Assembly: GCA_947474445.1 (NCBI GenBank)
Contig: CANJJY010000282.1
Coordinates: 1 to 6,189, forward strand
Direction: 5' to 3'
Origin: Oligoflexaceae bacterium
GTDB taxonomy: Bacteria; Bdellovibrionota_B; Oligoflexia; Oligoflexales; Oligoflexaceae
Length of the DNA stretch: 6,189 bases
A program made the translations under genes and the position numbers. Position 1 is the first letter of the stretch; every line of letters starts with the position of its first letter. The notes below the pieces were generated by a model, which worked only from the letters and a program-made list of their open reading frames with translations, did not search any database and was not told the DNA's origin. Shown here piece after piece: positions 1 to 5,883 of the stretch.

Positions 1-84
1 CAAAGCCTTTCGCCCATCCTCAGTCAGGACGGTACTCCAACCTTCCTGTCCTCGTTCTATTTGCGCCCCCCACCACGCCAACAA
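1..84 (-). CDS. Possible N-terminal fragment of a divergent minus-strand gene, product unknown
   Basis: Read on the minus strand from a TTG at 84-82 (a second TTG follows at 81-79), the frame stays open for 28 codons to the left edge. The peptide includes AQIERGQEGWSTVLTEDGRK and looks protein-like, with mixed charged and hydrophobic residues. An in-frame TGA lies just upstream at 90-88, so any start must be one of the TTGs or lie further left. I see no strong ribosome binding site: GGGGA at 101-97 is about 12 nt from the TTG. The other two minus frames close within this stretch. The three plus frames are also open here, so openness alone proves little. I do not recognise the family. It could equally be non-coding or a pseudogene remnant. 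If real, it is transcribed divergently from ndk. Confidence 0.27.
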   Translation of the reverse strand, partial: MLAWWGAQIERGQEGWSTVLTEDGRKAL

Positions 85-130
85 TTCTCATAAAGTCCCC
101 GTTTGGGACGATTCACCTGCGTGTTCCAAG

Positions 131-159
131 TATCATTGAAAGCTTTTTTTTCCTATAGT
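131..159 (+). promoter_or_regulatory. Possible sigma70-like promoter of the ndk cluster
   Basis: TATAGT at 154-159 is a good -10 match. It follows a T-rich run (143-151) and the palindrome AAAGCTTT (139-146). The -35 is poor: at 17-bp spacing it would be TATCAT (131-136), and the better-looking TTGAAA at 136-141 leaves only 12 bp. Transcription would start near 166, within the AAGGG (160-164) that could otherwise serve the upstream ATG of ndk. That favours the downstream TTG start. A weak 5-bp hairpin (GTCCC 95-99 with GGGAC 105-109) lies upstream and has no T-run. Confidence 0.3.
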
Positions 160-176
160 AAGGGCCCATTGCATCT

Positions 177-617
177 ATGAAACCTGCGTATGAGGAGTAT
201 ACTTTGGAACGCACTCTATCTATCATCAAACCCGACGGCGTTGAGCGTAATTTGGTCGGCAAGATCATCACCAAATTCGAAGATCAAGGGATCCGCATCG
301 CGGCTCTCAAAAAGCTGCAGTTGAGCAAAAAGCAGGCGGAAGCCTTCTACGCTGTTCACAAAGCGCGGCCCTTCTTCGGCGAGCTGGTTGATTTCATGTC
401 GCGCAGTCCTGTTGTCGTTATGTGTTTGGAAGGCGAAAACGCTATCCAACGCAATCGCGACATCATGGGCGCTACCAACCCAGCGCAAGCTGCGGAAGGT
501 ACCATCCGCAAGTCGTTCTCAAAGTCGATTGGCGAAAACACGGTGCACGGTTCTGATTCGGCTGAAGCGGCAGCTAACGAAGTAGCTTTCTTCTTCGCAG
601 CTTCCGAAATCTGCTAA
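177..617 (+). CDS. ndk: Nucleoside diphosphate kinase
   Basis: Ndk transfers the gamma phosphate of ATP to other (d)NDPs through a phosphohistidine, balancing NTP and dNTP pools in the cytosol. The 146-residue product is a full single-domain Ndk. It has the IIKPDG motif with the nucleotide-phosphate lysine at residue 18, HKARPFF at 61-67, the ENAIQRNRDIMGATNP block (87-102) and the active-site motif NTVHGSDS with catalytic His124. The family is usually about 140-143 residues. The start is uncertain. ATG at 177 has only AAGGG (160-164) some 12 nt upstream. An in-frame TTG at 204 is preceded by AGGAG (193-197) at 6-nt spacing and would begin M-ERTLSIIKPDG, close to the MAIERT-type N-terminus of most homologues (137 aa). 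Only 24 nt and no terminator separate it from tex, so the two are probably co-transcribed. Family identity is certain. Confidence 0.97.
   Translation: MKPAYEEYTLERTLSIIKPDGVERNLVGKIITKFEDQGIRIAALKKLQLSKKQAEAFYAVHKARPFFGELVDFMSRSPVVVMCLEGENAIQRNRDIMGATNPAQAAEGTIRKSFSKSIGENTVHGSDSAEAAANEVAFFFAASEIC
192..197 (+). promoter_or_regulatory. Shine-Dalgarno candidate for an internal TTG start of ndk
   Basis: GAGGAG ends 6 nt before the TTG at 204-206, and its AGGAG core matches the anti-Shine-Dalgarno at near-optimal spacing. In the ATG reading these bases encode two glutamates (residues 6-7). This site is the main evidence that translation may begin at 204 rather than 177. Confidence 0.5.
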
Positions 618-641
618 AGCGTATCTATTGGAGCGGATCCC

Positions 642-3134
642 ATGGTTAATCTCATCCCGAAAATTGCTACAGAACTCGGACTGAAGGAATTTCAAGTCCA
701 CAACTCGATAAAACTTATGTTCGACGAGGAGTGTACGATTCCCTTCGTCGCCCGTTATCGTAAAGAGATGACAGGAAGCTTGGATGAGGTTGCCTTAAGG
801 GATGTCCGAGATCGCTTTCACTACCTCACAGAGCTCGAGACGAATAAGGTGAAATACCTGAAAGTCGTCGAAGAGCATTGCAGCAAGAGTCCTGAGCTCC
901 AGGCTAAGTTCCCTGAGCTCAAACTCAAGTTCGAAAAATGCGAGACCAAGCAGGAGCTCGAAGACCTTTACCTGCCCTTCAAACCGAAGCGCCGCACACG
1001 CGCTCAGGTGGCTAAGGAAAAAGGTCTCGAGCCCCTCCTCGATCGCATTCTCGCCGAATCCGCTTCCTTGAAAGATCTCTTGGGCACGGCCTCTAGTTTT
1101 GTAACCGCCGCCGATAGCACCATCGATCCGGCGCTGCGCGTTGCCGACGAGAAATCAGCTCTAGCTGGCGCCTCTGATATCTACGCGGAACGCATCGCAG
1201 AAACTGCAGAAATTCGCGCCCTGGTTCGCCTCCTTTCTCAGGAAAGCGGCGTGCTCGTTTCAAAGAAGATCGAAGCCAGCGAAGCCGACGATGCACCTGT
1301 GGCTTCAGCGACAGGCACGGGCAATAAAGACAAAAAGAATAAGAAAACTGATCCTTCTAAATATCAAAACTATTTTGATTATCGCGAACCTCTGTCCAAA
1401 GCAGCTTCGCATCGCGTGATGGCCGTTCGTCGCGGCGAAGCCGAAAAGGTTCTGCGGGTCAATATCGAAGTCGATGTCGAGCGCATTACGCGCGAACTCA
1501 AAGAACGAGTGATCGACAAACGTGCGATGACTCCCGAAGTGCGAGCTTGGGTGGAAGCCATCATCGAAGATGCCTACCGCCGCTTGATCAGTCCTTCGAT
1601 CGAGACCGAACTCCGTCTCCAACTCAAGCAAACGGCAGAGACCGAAGCGATTCGCGTCTTTTCGGATAACCTCCAAAATCTCTTACTCTTGCCACCTATC
1701 CCAGGTAAGAGCGTCCTCGGCGTCGACCCCGGTCTCCGCACAGGATCAAAATTCGCAGTCGTCGATGAGACGGGCAAACTGCTGACGCACACGACGCTGC
1801 TCACCGACCTCGGCGATCGCGAAACGCAGAAGACCTCCAAGGCTAAAGAAGAAATTCTGCGCCTGGTTAAAACCTACGAAGTTCGCTACGTCGCTGTCGG
1901 CAACGGTACAGGAAGTCGGGAGATCATGCGCTTGATCGCCTCGGTCCTCAAAGAAGCTGACCTCAAAGAAGTCAAGCGACTGGTCGTCAACGAAGCCGGC
2001 GCTTCCGTCTATTCGACGATGGACATCGCCCGCGAAGAATTCCCAGATCTCGACCCGACGATCCGCAGTGCCGTGAGCATCGCGCGTCGTCTGCAGGATC
2101 CGCTGGCAGAACTCGTTAAGATCGATCCACGTTCGATCGGCGTCGGCCAATACCAGCATGATGTCAACGTCACCAAGCTCAAAACGAGCCTGGAAGAAGT
2201 CGTCGAAAGCTGCGTAAACCGAGTCGGTGTAAATCTGAACACGGCAAGCTACAAGCTCTTGAGCTACGTATCGGGCATCGGCGCCGTCGTCGCGAAGAAC
2301 ATCGTCGCTCGACGTGATCGCGATGGCAAATTCCAGTCGCGCCGCGATCTGCTCGAAGTCAGCGGTCTCGGACCAAAGGTATTCCAGCAAGCGGCTGGTT
2401 TTCTCCGCGTCCCTGAATCGACCAATCCCCTCGATAATTCGGCAGTCCACCCTGAGTCTTACGAAGTGATCGAGCAGATTGCCAAAGACCAGAGTAAGAC
2501 CTTGCAGGACATTATCGGCAACCGGAGTCTGGTCGAAACGATCGCTCTCGAAAAATATGTCACCGATAGTTTCGGGATGCCGACGCTCAAAGATATCGCG
2601 CGCGAATTAATCAAGCCAGGTCGTGACCCGCGCGAAGACGGAGCACGTCTGATGTATTCAGACGATGTCTCGGAAATCGACGATCTTAAAGTGGGAATGG
2701 TCCTGCCGGGCACAGTCACCAACGTCACCAACTTCGGCGCGTTTGTTGATATCGGTGTGCATCAGGACGGCCTCATTCATATCAGCGAACTGTCGGATCA
2801 GTTCGTCGACGATCCATCGAAGGTTGTTTCGGTCGGCGATGTGGTCGAAGTACGCGTCATCGAAGTCGACCTCCAGCGGCGCCGGATCGGTCTCAGTCGC
2901 CGCGTTCAGGTCGCGAGCAAGCCCGCCCAGCCGACGCAGCCACAGCAAGGCGCTCAGGCGCAGAATCGTGGCGATCGCCAAACGCTGCAGCCCAATCGCG
3001 ACGCCAGAAAGAGTCCCATCATCAATCGCGGCGAATCCCGTGGACCCACGCCTCCAGCCGGTGGTAAAAACCGGGCGCCCCAGCCTTCGTTCACGATGGA
3101 CGACCTGCTGGCTAAGTTTAATCAGAGGAAGTAA
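642..3134 (+). CDS. tex: Tex family RNA-binding transcription accessory protein (YqgF, helix-hairpin-helix, S1 domains)
   Basis: Tex is a conserved cytosolic nucleic-acid-binding protein, related to eukaryotic Spt6 and first linked to toxin gene expression in Bordetella. Its exact biochemical role is not settled. The domains run in family order: an N-terminal helical Tex region (about 1-205), a YqgF/RuvC-like fold starting at LGVDPGLRTGSK (359-370), the near-invariant RRLQDPLAELVKIDPRSIGV segment (482-501) followed by GQYQHDV, helix-hairpin-helix repeats around LLSYVSGIG (539-547) and LLEVSGLGPKVFQQAAGFL (570-588), and an S1 RNA-binding domain (about 682-754, with GTVTNVTNFGAFVDIG). At 830 residues it exceeds the roughly 780 of Pseudomonas Tex. 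Two additions explain this: a Lys/Ala/Asp-rich insert around 213-238, and a low-complexity Gln/Pro/Arg/Asn tail (757-815) ending in a short FTMDDLLAKF segment. ATG at 642 has GGAG (630-633) at 8-nt spacing. The stop lies 6 nt before mtnP. Confidence 0.96.
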   Translation: MVNLIPKIATELGLKEFQVHNSIKLMFDEECTIPFVARYRKEMTGSLDEVALRDVRDRFHYLTELETNKVKYLKVVEEHCSKSPELQAKFPELKLKFEKCETKQELEDLYLPFKPKRRTRAQVAKEKGLEPLLDRILAESASLKDLLGTASSFVTAADSTIDPALRVADEKSALAGASDIYAERIAETAEIRALVRLLSQESGVLVSKKIEASEADDAPVASATGTGNKDKKNKKTDPSKYQNYFDYREPLSKAASHRVMAVRRGEAEKVLRVNIEVDVERITRELKERVIDKRAMTPEVRAWVEAIIEDAYRRLISPSIETELRLQLKQTAETEAIRVFSDNLQNLLLLPPIPGKSVLGVDPGLRTGSKFAVVDETGKLLTHTTLLTDLGDRETQKTSKAKEEILRLVKTYEVRYVAVGNGTGSREIMRLIASVLKEADLKEVKRLVVNEAGASVYSTMDIAREEFPDLDPTIRSAVSIARRLQDPLAELVKIDPRSIGVGQYQHDVNVTKLKTSLEEVVESCVNRVGVNLNTASYKLLSYVSGIGAVVAKNIVARRDRDGKFQSRRDLLEVSGLGPKVFQQAAGFLRVPESTNPLDNSAVHPESYEVIEQIAKDQSKTLQDIIGNRSLVETIALEKYVTDSFGMPTLKDIARELIKPGRDPREDGARLMYSDDVSEIDDLKVGMVLPGTVTNVTNFGAFVDIGVHQDGLIHISELSDQFVDDPSKVVSVGDVVEVRVIEVDLQRRRIGLSRRVQVASKPAQPTQPQQGAQAQNRGDRQTLQPNRDARKSPIINRGESRGPTPPAGGKNRAPQPSFTMDDLLAKFNQRK

Positions 3135-3140
3135 AGAGAT

Positions 3141-4025
3141 ATGTCTACGACACGAGCGGTCAAACTTGGTGTAATCGGCGGTTCTGGCGTCTATCAGATG
3201 TCAGGCGTCGAACTCGTGCAAGAGCACAGTATTCAGACTCCATTTGGCGATCCTTCCGACAAGGTCATCGAGGCGCGAGTCGATGGGAGGGAAGTGTACT
3301 TTCTTCCCCGCCACGGCAAGGGTCATCGATTGCTCCCGAGCGAAGTCAACTATCGAGCCAATATTTACGCCTTGAAGTCTTTGGGCGTATCGCATGTGTT
3401 GGCAGTCAGTGCCGTCGGCATTATGAAAGAATTCATTCGCCCCGGAGATATGGTCGTTCCCGATCAGATCTACGACCGGACCAAAGGTGTGCGTAACAGC
3501 ACTTTCTTCGGTCAGGGCATCGTCGGCCATGTGGAATTCGCCGATCCTTTCTGCTCGGTATTTTCCGATTGGATCGAGACGGCTGCCCGCAGCGTGACCG
3601 AACGCGTGCATCGCGGCGGAACTTATGTCTGTATCGAAGGGCCACAGTTTTCGACGCGCGCTGAATCTATTCAGTATCGCGAAGTCGGCCGTCCTGCTGT
3701 CATCGGCATGACCGGCGTTCCAGAAGCCAAGCTCGCTCGTGAAGCGGAAATGGCTTATGGAATGCTGGCTTTGGCCACTGATTACGATTGCTGGCATGAG
3801 CATGAAGCTGATGTCAGCGTCGAAGCGGTGCTCGCCGTTTTGAAAGCCAACAGCACGGCCGCCAACAATATCGTCAAGCAGATCGTCAGGCAGCTGCCCG
3901 CATCGCACACGAGCCCTATCTTTGAAGCGGCTCGCTATGCGATTCTCACGGCTCCCGAGGTGATACCAGAGGCTCGCAAACGCGACCTCGCGCTCCTATA
4001 CGGAAAATATCTTGGACTCGCCTAA
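3141..4025 (+). CDS. mtnP: S-methyl-5'-thioadenosine phosphorylase
   Basis: MTAP cleaves methylthioadenosine with phosphate to adenine and 5-methylthioribose-1-phosphate. This salvages the by-product of spermidine synthesis and of any acyl-homoserine lactone synthesis. The 294-residue protein is a full-length PNP/MTAP family 2 enzyme. It shows the phosphate-binding GVIGGSGVY (10-18), LPRHGKGH (55-62), the PGDMVVPDQIYDRT block (101-114), the base-site EGPQFSTRAES (166-176), MTGVPEAKLAREAE (190-203) and ATDYDCW (212-218). The two aspartates Asp214 and Asp216 match those that recognise the 6-amino group in human MTAP. This favours methylthioadenosine over the 6-oxopurines used by PNP or methylthioinosine phosphorylase. 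ATG at 3141 lies 6 nt after the tex stop, with AGAGGA (3124-3129) inside the tex 3' end as the likely ribosome binding site. The 3' end overlaps the next gene by 14 nt. No other methionine-salvage gene is in the window. Confidence 0.93.
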   Translation: MSTTRAVKLGVIGGSGVYQMSGVELVQEHSIQTPFGDPSDKVIEARVDGREVYFLPRHGKGHRLLPSEVNYRANIYALKSLGVSHVLAVSAVGIMKEFIRPGDMVVPDQIYDRTKGVRNSTFFGQGIVGHVEFADPFCSVFSDWIETAARSVTERVHRGGTYVCIEGPQFSTRAESIQYREVGRPAVIGMTGVPEAKLAREAEMAYGMLALATDYDCWHEHEADVSVEAVLAVLKANSTAANNIVKQIVRQLPASHTSPIFEAARYAILTAPEVIPEARKRDLALLYGKYLGLA

Positions 4026-4455
4026 CGAAGGTACGATCAAGGGGAGCCACGAGCTCCTCGTTTACTACGAAGACACCGATCTTTCGGGCTTCGTCTACCA
4101 CTCGAATTACCTGAAGTTCTTCGAGAGGGCACGGGAACACTTGATCGGCATCCAATTTCTGCGCGATCTCTACACCCAAGAAAAAATGCATTTCGTCGTC
4201 GGTCGGGCGCAACTGGAGTATAAATCTCCAGCGCGCCATGGCGATCTTCTCCTCATCGAAACCGAGGGTCATTTCTCTCGGTCGCCGGCGATCACCTTCA
4301 ACCAGAACGCCTTTGTGCGCGGCGACAGCCAACCGAAGCTAGCGGTGACGGCGGCGATCACCATCGTCTTGCTCAACGCGCAGAATCGTCCTATTCGCAT
4401 GCCAGATTCAATCATCGAGGCCTTTCGGCACTATAAGGGGAAGGCCCTATCGTAA
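4012..4455 (+). CDS. YbgC/4-hydroxybenzoyl-CoA thioesterase family acyl-CoA thioesterase (hotdog fold)
   Basis: This 147-residue protein is a single hotdog-fold acyl-CoA thioesterase. The signature VYYEDTDLSGFVYHSNYLKF (17-36) matches the YYEDTDAGGVVYH region of E. coli YbgC. Asp23 corresponds to the catalytic aspartate of Pseudomonas 4-hydroxybenzoyl-CoA thioesterase. FFERARE (36-42) and the mid-protein LEYKSPARHGD (68-78) are also typical. Family members hydrolyse short-chain, aromatic or phospholipid-linked acyl-CoAs, and the substrate here cannot be read from sequence. The start is a TTG at 4012 with GGAAAA (4002-4007) upstream. There is no in-frame ATG or GTG before the catalytic motif. 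The gene overlaps mtnP by 14 nt in another frame, which suggests translational coupling. ybgC is often found beside tol-pal genes; here it is not, so I give no symbol. The hpd gene follows after 15 nt. Confidence 0.88.
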   Translation: MDSPNEGTIKGSHELLVYYEDTDLSGFVYHSNYLKFFERAREHLIGIQFLRDLYTQEKMHFVVGRAQLEYKSPARHGDLLLIETEGHFSRSPAITFNQNAFVRGDSQPKLAVTAAITIVLLNAQNRPIRMPDSIIEAFRHYKGKALS

Positions 4456-4470
4456 TACGAGGATAGCTTC

Positions 4471-5496
4471 ATGACCCATAATTATGTCGGCATCACCGGT
4501 TTTGACTTTATTGAATTCACCAGTCCTGATCCCAAAGCGCTGCATGAGCTCTTCTTAAAACTTGGTTGTTCACGCCTCAAGCATCACAAGCAAAAAAACG
4601 TCGATTACTATCGCCAGAACGACATTCACTTTCTCGTGAATCAAGAGCCTAATTCCTTTGCGGAGCAGTTTCGCAAACTCCACGGTCCTTCCGCCTGTTC
4701 AACGGGATGGCGGGTAAAAGATGCGGCCGAAGCTTTCCGGGTGGCCGTCTCACGCGGCGCACGACCAGCCGAGGTCAAAGATTATGCGTGGCCGGCTATC
4801 TATGGGGTGGGCAATAGCCTGATCTATTTCATCGACAACCACAAAGCTAAGGATCGTTGGGAGACGGCAGGTTTCGCCGATCTCGAGCATCCTGATCTCG
4901 AGCCGTCCAAGGGTTTTGCGTTGGTTGATCATTTGACCAACAACGTTTACAAGGGTCAGCTGGAGCCTTTGGCTAAGTTTTATAAAGATGTCTTCGGTTT
5001 CGAAGAGATCCGCTACTTCGATATCAAGGGTCAAGAGACAGGACTTTTATCCTACGCTTTGCGCTCTCCCTGCGGATCTTTTTGCATTCCTATCAACGAG
5101 GGCAAGGAAGAGAAGTCGCAGATCAACGAATATCTGCGCGAATACAAGGGCGAGGGAATCCAGCATATCGCTCTGCTCTGTTCTGATGTTCTCGGCGTGA
5201 TGGACAAGATGAAGACCGAGGGTCTGAAGACGCTCGACATGGATGCCGACTACTACGATACGGTGTTCAAGCGCTTTCCTCACATCAAAGAGGACAAAAA
5301 GAAGATCCAGGACCACAATCTGCTGGTCGACGGCGACGAAGAGGGTTACCTGATCCAGATCTTCACGCACAACGCCATCGGGCCAATTTTCTTTGAATTC
5401 ATCCAAAGAAACCGGCACCTCGGATTTGGCGAAGGGAACTTCGGAGCCCTTTTCCGGGCGATTGAGCGGGATCAGAAGCGCCGCGGGGTCTTGTAA
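4471..5496 (+). CDS. hpd: 4-hydroxyphenylpyruvate dioxygenase
   Basis: HPPD converts 4-hydroxyphenylpyruvate and O2 to homogentisate and CO2, the second step of tyrosine catabolism and the source of pyomelanin. The 341-residue protein has the two-part vicinal-oxygen-chelate layout: a degenerate N-terminal half (about 8-125) and a catalytic C-terminal half (about 148-325). The Fe(II) triad is present as His154 (LVDHLTNNV), His232 (GIQHIAL) and Glu309 (FFEFIQR). Substrate-pocket positions Asn209 (IPINE), Gln217 (KSQINEY) and Gln296 (LIQIF) are conserved. The C-terminal lid GFGEGNFGALFRAIERDQ (318-335) is characteristic of HPPD. Hydroxymandelate synthase is a relative using the same substrate, but the closeness to Pseudomonas HPPD makes it unlikely. 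ATG at 4471 has GAGGA (4459-4463) at 7-nt spacing. It is the last gene before a terminator. Homogentisate dioxygenase and later enzymes are not in the window. Confidence 0.95.
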   Translation: MTHNYVGITGFDFIEFTSPDPKALHELFLKLGCSRLKHHKQKNVDYYRQNDIHFLVNQEPNSFAEQFRKLHGPSACSTGWRVKDAAEAFRVAVSRGARPAEVKDYAWPAIYGVGNSLIYFIDNHKAKDRWETAGFADLEHPDLEPSKGFALVDHLTNNVYKGQLEPLAKFYKDVFGFEEIRYFDIKGQETGLLSYALRSPCGSFCIPINEGKEEKSQINEYLREYKGEGIQHIALLCSDVLGVMDKMKTEGLKTLDMDADYYDTVFKRFPHIKEDKKKIQDHNLLVDGDEEGYLIQIFTHNAIGPIFFEFIQRNRHLGFGEGNFGALFRAIERDQKRRGVL

Positions 5497-5533
5497 GCAT
5501 GTCTTTTTGACGAGATCGGGCTCTGGAGGCGGA

Positions 5534-5562
5534 AAAAGGCTGCCTTAGGGCCTTTTCTTTTT
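5534..5562 (+). terminator. Rho-independent terminator of the ndk-tex-mtnP-thioesterase-hpd cluster
   Basis: AAAAGGC (5534-5540) pairs with GCCTTTT (5550-5556) across a 9-nt loop and is followed by CTTTTT (5557-5562). The loop contains CCTTAGG, which could add a small inner stem or allow an alternative AAGG/CCTT hairpin. It lies 37 nt after the hpd stop and upstream of the tRNA, so the tRNA probably needs its own promoter. Confidence 0.75.
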
Positions 5563-5581
5563 CGAATTGTTTCGTTAATAT
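5553..5581 (+). promoter_or_regulatory. Possible tRNA-Ser promoter
   Basis: TAATAT (5576-5581) is a good -10 candidate about 28 nt before the mature tRNA 5' end, giving a leader of roughly 22 nt. No good -35 lies 17 bp upstream; the position holds TTTTCT within the terminator T-run. The call rests mainly on the need for a promoter after that terminator. Confidence 0.25.
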
Positions 5582-5609
5582 CCTGGTCTCGCAAGCCTGT
5601 CCGTATGCT

Positions 5610-5696
5610 GGAGAGATGGCAGAGTGGCTGAATGTACCTGATTCGAAATCAGGAGACTGGGCAACCGGTTCGGGAGTTCGAATCTCCCTCTCTCCG
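5610..5696 (+). tRNA. tRNA-Ser, anticodon CGA (reads UCG)
   Basis: The full cloverleaf can be folded by hand. The acceptor stem GGAGAGA (5610-5616) pairs with TCTCTCC (5689-5695), with discriminator G at 5696. The D stem is GCA (5619-5621) with TGT (5633-5635). The anticodon stem CCTGA/TCAGG (5637-5641 and 5649-5653) encloses loop TTCGAAA with anticodon CGA at 5644-5646. A long class II variable arm has stem ACTGG/CCGGT (5656-5660 and 5665-5669), typical of serine tRNAs. The T stem GGGAG/CTCCC (5672-5676 and 5684-5688) encloses TTCGAAT. The 3' CCA is not encoded, since CTC follows the discriminator, so CCA must be added by tRNA nucleotidyltransferase. Confidence 0.96.
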
Positions 5697-5718
5697 CTCT
5701 TTTTTCCCAAAAAAGAGC
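5696..5718. repeat. Perfect 10-bp inverted repeat abutting the tRNA 3' end
   Basis: GCTCTTTTTT (5696-5705) and AAAAAAGAGC (5709-5718) are exact reverse complements around a CCC loop. The left arm begins on the tRNA discriminator base. No T-run follows the right arm on either strand, so it is not a textbook terminator. The U6 lies inside the left arm, right after the tRNA. It may act in 3'-end formation or processing of the tRNA precursor, or as a bidirectional element. Confidence 0.6.
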
Positions 5719-5828
5719 GCCTCTATCGACCCATGCCATCAACAAGTTCCCGCATCACAAAAACCAAAAAAAGAACACATCCAACTCAATACCACTCACT
5801 TTAAAAAAATCAGCAACAAAAATAATAC
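5719..5828. other. Intergenic A/C-rich, G-poor stretch between convergent transcription units
   Basis: I find no gene here. On the plus strand, 5731-5835 is about half A and 28% C, with only 5 G in 105 bases by hand count. Such RNA would be unstructured and C-rich, the composition expected of a Rho loading region for a plus-strand transcript leaving the tRNA. Short open frames running out of the tRNA in this direction are artefacts of the tRNA sequence. Confidence 0.4.
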
Positions 5829-5860
5829 AAAAAAAGCCCAACTCTCATCGAGAGCTGGGC
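5829..5860 (-). terminator. Rho-independent terminator of the minus-strand gene to the right
   Basis: On the minus strand, GCCCA (5860-5856) and CTCTC (5854-5850) pair with GAGAG (5846-5842) and TGGGC (5840-5836), followed by seven T (5835-5829). The one unpaired step, C5855 against A5841 on the plus strand, becomes a G-U wobble in minus-strand RNA, giving an 11-bp stem with a 3-nt loop. There is no T-run in the plus direction. It lies 23 nt beyond the stop of the partial gene at 5884-6189. Confidence 0.88.
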
Positions 5861-5883
5861 CGACTTATCACTACTAACTCAGG

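Noticed and set aside
95..109. Hairpin GTCCC/GGGAC upstream of ndk as a terminator
   Set aside because: It has only a 5-bp stem and no T-run on either side, so it is too weak to call.
1746..2450. 234-codon minus-strand open frame inside tex
   Set aside because: It lies wholly antisense to the conserved YqgF/HhH coding region of tex. Its composition is a by-product of the tex codon use, and it matches no family I know.
3201..3908. 235-codon minus-strand open frame inside mtnP
   Set aside because: It is antisense to a full-length, motif-complete MTAP, with no independent ribosome binding site or recognisable protein features.
4879..4903. Direct repeat GATCTCGAGC twice with 15-bp period in hpd
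   Set aside because: It is codon-aligned and encodes DLEHPDLE within normal HPPD sequence. With only two copies, it is best explained as coding coincidence.
4471..5496. hpd as a hydroxymandelate synthase
   Set aside because: The overall match, pocket residues and GFGEGNF...IERDQ C-terminus follow HPPD, and no glycopeptide biosynthesis genes are nearby.
5399..5710. 103-codon minus-strand frame with IRTPEPVAQSPDFESGTFS
   Set aside because: This is the well-known spurious protein made by translating a tRNA-Ser gene antisense. It also crosses the terminator and the hpd 3' end.
5616..5877. Two plus-strand frames of 62 and 81 codons starting in the tRNA
   Set aside because: Their N-termini (MAEWLNVPDSKSGDWA and the overlapping frame) are translated tRNA-Ser sequence. 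The rest is low-complexity intergenic DNA.
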